In this document: in pieces, positions 57,835 through 64,000 of the stretch
Numbering within the stretch: the first letter of the stretch is position 1
How the letters are laid out: each line of letters starts with the position of its first letter
Assembly: GCA_033977485.1 (NCBI GenBank)
Contig: CM066991.1
Coordinates: 52,740,850-52,804,849 of the forward strand
Direction: 5' to 3'
Source of the DNA: Hydrangea macrophylla
Lineage: Eukaryota > Streptophyta > Magnoliopsida > Cornales > Hydrangeaceae
DNA length: 64,000 bases
Made by a program: the position numbers and the translations under genes
Notes under the pieces: generated by a model
Database searches by the model: none
Told to the model about the DNA's origin: nothing
The model's input: the letters and a program-made list of their open reading frames with translations, nothing else

Positions 57835-59320
57835 TGTAGTAACCCGTGTTTTCATGTTTAAATTGACGATTTAGACTTCGTGTGCGATTTTAGCGAAAAT
57901 TGGTCACAGGGGTATTTTGGTCATTTTTTCAATTTTATAAGTCATGAACTAAAAATATATTTTTGGAAAAAGTTGCGTGAGATTAAATGATTTGGTATTC
58001 GTGTTAGAAGTTAAGATTTTTCGAGTCATATTTAAAATTAAATCTAATATTTTCTCTTTTAATTTTAACAGTAGCAGAATTTTGTTTTCAGATTTTTATT
58101 AGGAAAACGAAGGAAATGTAAGATTCTGCCCGCGTTGTCCCAAGCAAAACTCGATTCTGCACACTTTTCGTCTAATGCAATTTTCTCAGATTCTGCACCG
58201 TTTGGGCAGAAAATGAGGATTACAGTAGCAGTTTTAGTGTATGTTACATCATATTCCTTATAAACTACCAATTAATTAGAAGTTAGTGGATTGTTAGGCC
58301 AATGTCTCTAAGTGGAGTTATAGGTGCATTAGTGTATGTTTACATCATCTTGCATATTCCTTATGAACTACCCATTAATTAGAAATTAGTGGATTGTTAG
58401 GCCAATGTCTCTAAGTGGAGTTATAGGTGCATTAGTGTATGTTTACATCATCTTGCATATTCCTTATAAACTACCCATTAATTAGAAGTTAGTGGTTAAT
58501 AAGTGGATTGTTAGGCCATTGTCTCCAAGTGGAAGCTTGGCTATTTATACACTCACATACTCTCTCAAACACACACATTCTACACTTCTAGCATAGAGAG
58601 CTTGAGAGAGTCACATAGAGAGAGATTTATATATATACACAATTATAGATATACATACACCTCGAGTTAGAAGAAGAAGAAGAAGAAGAAGAGAAGTGTT
58701 TGGGAGTTGCTCAACATCATTTATAGGTACCGGGTTGTGTACAATATGCTTTCTAAATTCTCCGGAGTATTCCTTTGTTATCTCTACTTGTACTCTCTTT
58801 GCAGTTATGTTGTGTTTTCATTTGGAATTAATGAGTATGTGTTTATTGCTAAGTGCTATGGGACTAAAGGGTCATGAGCAAGGAGCACCTACCAACAGTC
58901 CAACAGGCCTCAGGGACCGACGTACTGGAGACGGGTGAGGTGAGGTGAGGTGTCTCTTGCTATGTGATCAAGAGGAACCTGGTATGATGCTATTGGTATG
59001 AGCGTTTGGGTAGTGTGAGCAGTTGGGTTGTGAGACTGGTCAATTGATTTGATGTCGTTCTATGTATTTGATTGTCATTATCCTTTTGAGCCTTTATTAT
59101 TCATGTCATATTGTATACTTCCCGGTATGGTTTTTAGATGCAGGCAGTGCCGGTAACCGAAGCCTAGAAGGGAGATAAGGTTAAGGATGATATAGGAGAT
59201 CCGTGGAGAATATGGACCTGCTGGGAGTTTTAAAGAAATTTTGTATTTTTATTTTAAAGAATCAAGTGTGATTTATTTAATTTTTCAATGGAAATACGCT
59301 TATTTTTGCGAGGCGTCACA
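57835..59320 (+). repeat. LTR-A: 5' LTR of a mini-element
   Basis: TGTAGTAACCCGTG to GGCGTCACA, followed at once by a PBS. Its first 400 bases are repeated at 59549 without indels and with roughly nine substitutions. Contains three tandem units of about 100 bp (58237-58540), TATA box CTATTTATACAC near 58550, a leader with GAAGAAGAAG, and donor-like TAG/GTACC near 58724. Confidence 0.8.
58237..58540 (+). repeat. About 100-bp tandem repeat, 3 copies, upstream of TATA
   Basis: Copies start at 58237, 58332 and 58435 with GTGTATGTT(T)ACATCAT and contain CCATTAATTAGAAGTTAGTG and GGATTGTTAGGCCA. They end just before the TATA box at about 58550, like U3 enhancer-type repeats. Confidence 0.85.
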
Positions 59321-59548
59321 AATGGTATCAGAGCCTGTCCCCAGCCGGAAATGTAGGACTAAGTCAAGGTTAGATAGTCTACATCGCCTGGGAGGAGTCA
59401 GAGAAGGTTGAAAAAAAAAAAAATTTATTTTATAAAACAAAATATGCTATATTTGTTTTAAACATTATTTTAAGAAATTTATGAAGTTATTTACCAAATG
59501 CTTTTATCTCTAGATTTCGGGACGAAATCTCTATTAAGGAGGGTAGAT
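59321..59548 (+). mobile_element. 228-bp internal region with PBS and polypurine tract only
   Basis: TGGTATCAGAGCC at 59323-59335 is a PBS for initiator tRNA-Met. At the other end TTCGGGACGAAATCTC and AAGGAGGGTAGAT abut the next LTR start at 59549 and form the polypurine tract region. There is no room for any gene, so this is a non-autonomous deletion derivative. Confidence 0.8.
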
Positions 59549-60175
59549 TGTAGTAACCCGTGTTTTCATGTTTAAATTGACGATTTAGACTTCGTGTGCG
59601 ATTTTAGCGAAAATTGGTCACAGGGGTATTTTGGTCATTTTTTCAATTTTATAAGTCATGAACTAAAAATATATTTTTGGAAAAAGTTGCGTGAGATTAA
59701 ATGATTTGGTATTCGTGTTGGAAGTTAAGATTTTTCGAGTCATATTTAAAATTAAATCTAATATTTTCTCTTTTAATTTTAACAGTAGCAGAATTTTGTT
59801 TTCAGATTTTTGTTAGGAAAACGAATGAAATTTAAGGTTCTGCCCGCGTTATCCCAAGCAAAACTCGATTCTGCACACTTTTCGTCTAATGCAATTTTCT
59901 CAGATTCTGCACCGTTTGGACAGAAAACGAGGATTTCAGTAGCAGTTTTTAGAATGCTATTAGTTATGTTTAAAATGATTAAGGCAATGAATTACGAATT
60001 TTCAATCCCCGTACGCGTATTATTTCTTTAATTCTGTGAATTCCTTTATGTTTAAAGTTTGATGACATTCATGTGGAGTCAGTTGTACATGCATGGTGAG
60101 TGTTGGTAGTGTGTAAAAGAGTAATGATAGTGTGGAAAAGAGTAATGATAGTGTGGAAAGAGTATGAGTTTGAGT

Positions 60176-60248
60176 TGTGGTCGTGGTTGTGGTTGTGGTT
60201 GTGGTTGTGGCTGTGGTTATGGTTGTGGTTGTGGATGTGATTGTGGTT
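60176..60248 (+). repeat. (GTTGTG)n microsatellite
   Basis: About 12 imperfect hexamer units GTGGTT; generates Val-rich and His/Asn/Thr-rich spurious frames. Confidence 0.9.
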
Positions 60249-60289
60249 GGAGTTGAAAAAGAGGATGAGGGTGTCTTTGAAATGCGAAG

Positions 60290-60590
60290 GTGGCAAAAAT
60301 GGACACTCCCTGACGCCCATGGAAGCGTTAAAGTGTGTGAAGCCGAACTTGGACACTCACTGGCACCCATGGAAGTGCTAAAGTGTGGCCTATAGACACT
60401 CCCTGAATGACTCGAGTCTGGATACCTGTGTGGGGGTTGCCCCGGTATTTGCATGGCGGTTAGGGTATTCAAAGTGTGAGGCATTGGACACTCCCTGGTA
60501 CCCCGGACCAAAGTGTGAGGCAAACTGGACACTCCCTGGCGCCCCGTTGCTAAAGTGTGGCTATCTTAGTATTTCAAAGATACCAGGAGT
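60290..60590 (+). repeat. Degenerate minisatellite in LTR-B
   Basis: Repeats of GGACACTCCCTGRCRCC alternating with AAAGTGTG, same family as 10477-10835 in reverse orientation. Confidence 0.75.
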
Positions 60591-60843
60591 AGGATAGAGG
60601 GTTGTTGGGTTTTGTCGAGAGAAAAGAGTCGGTTAGATGAGATGGTGCATTGTTCTCATACACGGTCACATATGTGTGAATTTATCTTTTAATTATTGTT
60701 GTGGTTGTTTTTCTAACAAGCTCTTTATCATAAATATAAACTTGTGGTATTTAAATGGAAATGGGAAAAAGGTAAATGGGCATGTTTTTACATTCAAAGC
60801 TATGTTTTTAATACTCACCAGCTTCTTGAAGCTGACGGCGTTG

Positions 60844-60915
60844 ATGCGTCCTGGACATTCGTGTCCAGGCTTTGCAGGTAATAATCAGGATGAACCGTAT
60901 GACTATGCTATTTGA
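60844..60915 (+). CDS. LTR micro-ORF, 23 codons
   Basis: MRPGHSCPGFAGN with tail DEPYDYAI and stop TGA at 60913-60915, same length as 10138-10209. It lies in the last 400 bp of LTR-B and overlaps the hairpin at 60850-60869. Open upstream in frame (LTALM). Translation is unproven. Confidence 0.35.
   Translation: MRPGHSCPGFAGNNQDEPYDYAI
60850..60869 (+). other. Conserved LTR stem-loop with UUCG loop
   Basis: CCTGGACATTCGTGTCCAGG: an 8-bp perfect stem closed by TTCG, an exceptionally stable RNA tetraloop. Preceded by CAGCTTCTTGAAGCTG, a second small hairpin at 60820-60835. Confidence 0.65.
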
Positions 60916-61252
60916 GATCAGTTGCTGAGAAGAGAATTTATTTTTATATGCTTATTGTTTATGTGCATTTAAGATATGATTTGGTTTTGTAATAAGGATG
61001 ACTGTAATAGACTTTAAGTTATTGTTTTATTTCAAGGCGGTCTGTGCCTTAGTTAACCCCGTACCATAGGATGTAATAAGTTAGAAAATTTTTATAAGCC
61101 TTGAGCCTTGATTGCCCTACTCTGATTAATGGTTTTATGTTGTTCGACGTTTGGGACGGAATCGATCCTTCAAACTGTCGCGACCTACGGGTCCATAAAG
61201 GAAATTAAACGCTTTCCATATTTATGCTACGTCGGGGCGTGACAGGATTTGG

Positions 61253-61267
61253 TGGTATCAGAGCCAT
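61253..61267 (+). other. Primer-binding site of the intact element
   Basis: TGGTATCAGAGCCAT, eight bases after the LTR end at 61244; complementary to initiator tRNA-Met. The 600 bases to the gag ATG are untranslated leader. Confidence 0.92.
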
Positions 61268-61867
61268 AGGTTTTCTAGATTGACCAGGCTCAGTTATTCA
61301 CGCCATAGATTAGTGACATAGGTTACCCTTAAGTTTTACTAAGCTATACAACCAAGTTCTAGTGTTAGTTTAGTACGGATTACCCTTAGTTCAGAAACTA
61401 AAATTCTAAGTTGGTTTTATCATAGAAATGATTACCCGTTTGTCTTGTCACATCGACAAGAATGATAGCAATTTCCATATACCTTCAGACATATCCATTT
61501 AGGATTAGCCGAGATAACCATAACTTATGATACCCCTACAGACATATAGTAGCCGAGTTTCTAAGGAGTTAAAGCATACCATAGCCCTCATTAATAGCTT
61601 AGGCACTGACCAACTTCCTGAGTCAAATCTCGGAACAGTCAGTATGGCCCACAGCCCAGAGTCTAGAGAATAAGAATAAGAATACGACCTCTTTGCTATT
61701 AGACAGCCCTAATTCGAATACGTGTTTAGTGTATTATGTGTACTTAATATATATTTTATTGTATGCTTATGTGATAATACGAGTATGTGATATAGTGATA
61801 AATACTCCTTTGAAAATTTTTGTCATAGTACTGTTGCATGCATGTTTCTCATTCTACTACCCCTATC

Positions 61868-64000
61868 ATGCATAGAATGGCTGGAAGACCAAGGAGGAAC
61901 AGAAATCTGATTGAAGGAGCGCCCGAGGCTGCCGACCCCACGGGAATATTTGAAGCTTTTATCAGACGTCTCGAGAGGGTTAGTAATGCGAATGAAAACC
62001 AACGAGACCGCCAGACGGGAGATAAGCTGCTGGAGAGATTCCGTGCGCTCAGACCCGAGCAATTTGCGGGTACCACGGATCCCTGGAAGGCGGAACAATG
62101 GTTAAGACAGATGGACCGCATGTTCGAAGCTGTCCAATGCAACGAGATGGACAAGAGGAGGCTGGCTACATTTCAACTAACCGACGCCGCTGCAGATTGG
62201 TGGGACTCGGTCATAGCCACTATCGGGAACACCGCTGCTATGGGGATGACGTGGACGGCGTTCAAAGGGAGATTCCTGGAGAAGTACTTCCCGGCTACGG
62301 AGAGGCACAGAAGAGAGAAGGAATTTATGGATCTGACGCAAGGAACCAAGACGGTGCAAGAGTATACCACACAGTTCGAGAGGCTGTCACGGTTTGCCCC
62401 GCACATGGTTGATACTGAGGAGAAGAAGATCCGAAAGTATAACCAAGGGTTGGCACCGCAGATTCGTCGCCTGACTCTCGGCCATCTAGACAAGACGTTT
62501 GAAGGACTAGTCGGCCTGGCTACCGATCTGGAAGAAGATGCTCGAGTATATCGCAAACAATTCGAATTCCGACCGCCTCAGAGGGGTAATTTTGGGAATA
62601 GACCACCAATGAATCGTACCCAAGGGCAGAAGAGGAACTTTGACGGAAGCAAGAAGGCACAAGCTATTACCTATCCGACTCAACCCCGAGTAGGAGAAGG
62701 AAGTAGTGGTGTAAAGTGCTTCAACTGTGGCAACCCTGGACATGTGGCTCGGGACTGCAAGGCACCAAGGCGTGCTGCTCAGCCAGGAATAGTCTGCTTC
62801 AACTGTGGTGAACCAGGTCACATCAGCAGGTTCTGCACTGCTCCTAAGCAAGCGACTTATGGGCAACAGGGTCAGACCCGCTTGAATGCTGTTATTCCTG
62901 ATGCCGCTGGATATGATGGAGCTGTATATGAAGAAGGAGATCATGGAGAAGCTCAACCTGATCAGCAAGCAGTGGAAGGTACATTGACTCTATTTAACTC
63001 CCATGTTAGAGTACTATTTGATACGGGTGCTGCTCTATCATTCATATCTGTTAATACAATTCGGAGATTGGGTATCTTACCTCATCGCTTAGAGAAAGCT
63101 TTGAAGGCTACATCACCAATAGGAGCTGTGGTCAGTTTAGGACATGTGTGCAAGGATTGTCCCTTAAGATTAGGAGACCGAGAAATCCCTGCGAGGTTGA
63201 TTGTTCTATCGATGAAGGAGTTCGACATAATCCTAGGAATGGATTGGCTGTCTCAGAATCAAGTGAAGTTGGATTGTGCGAGGAAGAGAATTACATTCTC
63301 CGACAATGAGAATCAACCCTTTGATTTTCAATGTAACCCTTCGGGAGATATGTTCCTCACAAGATGTTTAGCCAACATCGAAGTCGTCAGTACAGAGGTG
63401 ACAGCTTCATCTATACCTGTAGTCAAGGACTTCGAAGAAGTATTTCAAGACATTTCTGGATTACCGCCCGAGAGAAGTATAGAGTTCTGTATTGAGCTTA
63501 TACCGGGTACCGTACCGATTACCAAGGTTCCCTACAGAATGGCCCCCACAGAACTACTAGAATTGAAGGGACAAGTTCAAGAGCTCGAGAACCTAGGTTT
63601 TGTACGTCCAAGTACATCGCCTTGGGGAGCACCGGTGTTATTTGTGAAGAAGAAGGACGGGACGCTCAGGCTGTGTATCGACTACAGAGAATTGAATCGA
63701 GTGACAATCAAGAACAAGTATCCTTTGCCTCGGATCGACGATTTATTTGATCAACTACAAGGAGCTACGATATTTTCCAAGATAGACCTTAGGTCGGGAT
63801 ATCATCAGTTGAGGGTACGGAAGGAAGACATACCTAAGACTGCTTTCAGAACCCGATATGGTCATTATGAATTTCTGGTGATGCCGTTTGGATTGACGAA
63901 CGCCCCGGCAGTGTTTATGGATTTAATGAATAGAGTGTTCAAGCCTTATTTAGATCAGTTTGTCATCGTCTTTATTGATGATATTTTGATCTATTCTAAG
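61868..64000 (+). CDS. Intact gag-pol polyprotein of a chromovirus-type Ty3/gypsy element (3' end outside window)
   Basis: ATG at 61868 (or in frame at 61877, [10 protein letters not shown]) opens a frame with no stop over 711 codons to the window edge. Gag core: [58 protein letters not shown]. Two zinc knuckles, [14 protein letters not shown] (residue 283 on) and [14 protein letters not shown] (309 on). Protease active site [12 protein letters not shown] (Asp at residue 385). [59 protein letters not shown] and the active site [10 protein letters not shown] (first Asp at residue 704). All four motif sets are in the same frame. It is the only undecayed coding region, so the element is probably recent. 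Chromodomain status cannot be seen. Confidence 0.95.
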   Translation, partial: MHRMAGRPRRNRNLIEGAPEAADPTGIFEAFIRRLERVSNANENQRDRQTGDKLLERFRALRPEQFAGTTDPWKAEQWLRQMDRMFEAVQCNEMDKRRLATFQLTDAAADWWDSVIATIGNTAAMGMTWTAFKGRFLEKYFPATERHRREKEFMDLTQGTKTVQEYTTQFERLSRFAPHMVDTEEKKIRKYNQGLAPQIRRLTLGHLDKTFEGLVGLATDLEEDARVYRKQFEFRPPQRGNFGNRPPMNRTQGQKRNFDGSKKAQAITYPTQPRVGEGSSGVKCFNCGNPGHVARDCKAPRRAAQPGIVCFNCGEPGHISRFCTAPKQATYGQQGQTRLNAVIPDAAGYDGAVYEEGDHGEAQPDQQAVEGTLTLFNSHVRVLFDTGAALSFISVNTIRRLGILPHRLEKALKATSPIGAVVSLGHVCKDCPLRLGDREIPARLIVLSMKEFDIILGMDWLSQNQVKLDCARKRITFSDNENQPFDFQCNPSGDMFLTRCLANIEVVSTEVTASSIPVVKDFEEVFQDISGLPPERSIEFCIELIPGTVPITKVPYRMAPTELLELKGQVQELENLGFVRPSTSPWGAPVLFVKKKDGTLRLCIDYRELNRVTIKNKYPLPRIDDLFDQLQGATIFSKIDLRSGYHQLRVRKEDIPKTAFRTRYGHYEFLVMPFGLTNAPAVFMDLMNRVFKPYLDQFVIVFIDDILIYSK

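Larger units (their letters stand above)
59549..61244 (+). repeat. LTR-B: chimeric 5' LTR of the intact element
   Basis: It starts as LTR-A (59549-59950), then from about 60000 it matches the solo LTR 9835-12629 read in reverse, including CAATCCCCGTACG, GTGGAGTCAGTTGTACATGC, the minisatellite (60290-60590), the 3' module and the end GGGGCGTGACA. The solo LTR has about 1.6 kb before the match, including its TATA box and leader; that part is missing here. I find no good TATA box in 59549-60100. Confidence 0.8.
59549..64000 (+). mobile_element. Youngest element: Ty3/gypsy (chromovirus-like) 5' half
   Basis: Chimeric 5' LTR (LTR-B), PBS and open gag-pol; the rest runs off the window. LTR ends, tRNA-Met PBS and the RT text fit the Tekay/Del group of chromoviruses, but that lineage call is an inference. 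It lies, with the mini-element upstream, inside the Athila 2 5' LTR. Confidence 0.85.

Noticed and set aside
60020..60532. 170-codon frame and Val-rich frame over 60020-60597
   Set aside because: Products of the (GTTGTG)n run and the minisatellite in LTR-B.
60820..60872. Hammerhead ribozyme in the LTR, as in retrozymes
   Set aside because: The conserved CTGATGA and GAAA core elements of hammerheads are absent; only simple stem-loops are present.

Overview
The window is nuclear DNA of a flowering plant, almost certainly a eudicot. It is AT-rich, has no bacterial gene organisation, and consists almost wholly of LTR retrotransposons inserted into one another: Ty3/gypsy Tat-like, Athila-like and chromovirus-like elements plus one Ty1/copia element. 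I found no convincing host gene. Only one long coding region looks undamaged, a gag-pol frame starting at 61868 that is still open at the window end. The other coding regions are broken by stops and frameshifts. Many stops sit where the family has Trp or Gln, as expected from C-to-T decay of methylated DNA.

The layers can be separated from LTR ends (TG...CA), 5-bp target-site duplications (TSDs), primer-binding sites (PBS) and reading frames that rejoin across insertions. (1) Tat X (+): integrase at 7316-8672 and antisense coding remnants at 8924-14422. (2) Tat Y (+), inserted in Tat X: an antisense plant-mobile-domain (PMD) pseudogene at 345-2976, a 3' untranslated region with about 175-bp tandem repeats, a polypurine tract and a 3' LTR at 4980-7315. 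A chromovirus-type solo LTR (9835-12629, TSD ACCAC) also sits in Tat X. (3) Athila 2 (-) begins at 14423 in Tat X and continues to its 5' LTR (55253-56292). It is interrupted by a MITE (20931-21672), a copia element (23701-49878, TSD TTAAT) and a solo LTR (51347-53754). (4) The copia element (-) is interrupted by Athila 1 (25622-43521, TSD GCAAG) and a Tat-type solo LTR (46147-49530, TSD CACTG). (5) Athila 1 (-) is interrupted by a solo LTR (35698-39188, TSD TGAGG). (6) The Athila 2 5' LTR is cut at 56293 by chromovirus-type LTR sequence (56293-57834), a mini-element (57835-59548), a chimeric LTR (59549-61244) and the intact gag-pol.

The novelty is mostly in non-coding architecture. In four chromovirus-type LTRs I see a shared module near the 3' end: a stem-loop overlapping a 23-43 codon reading frame that ends in a Tyr/Asp/Glu-rich tail. 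Three of these LTRs also carry a GTGAGT donor-like site inside a small hairpin next to the putative leader. A minisatellite lies 225-370 bp before the module in all four; LTRs 9835-12629 and 59549-61244 share one repeat family and the other two have their own. Separately, CpG-containing palindromes (variants of TTCGATCGATCGAA) lie on both sides of the TATA box in the Athila 1 LTRs, at an internal Athila 1 promoter, and in a chromovirus-type solo LTR. Tat Y uses a different palindrome (GGCACTC...GAGTGCC) both in its LTR and at the head of its antisense gene. The Athila 1 internal promoter is followed by a good 5' untranslated intron and a nuclear-looking accessory gene. All family assignments are from motif recognition by eye; no database search was possible.
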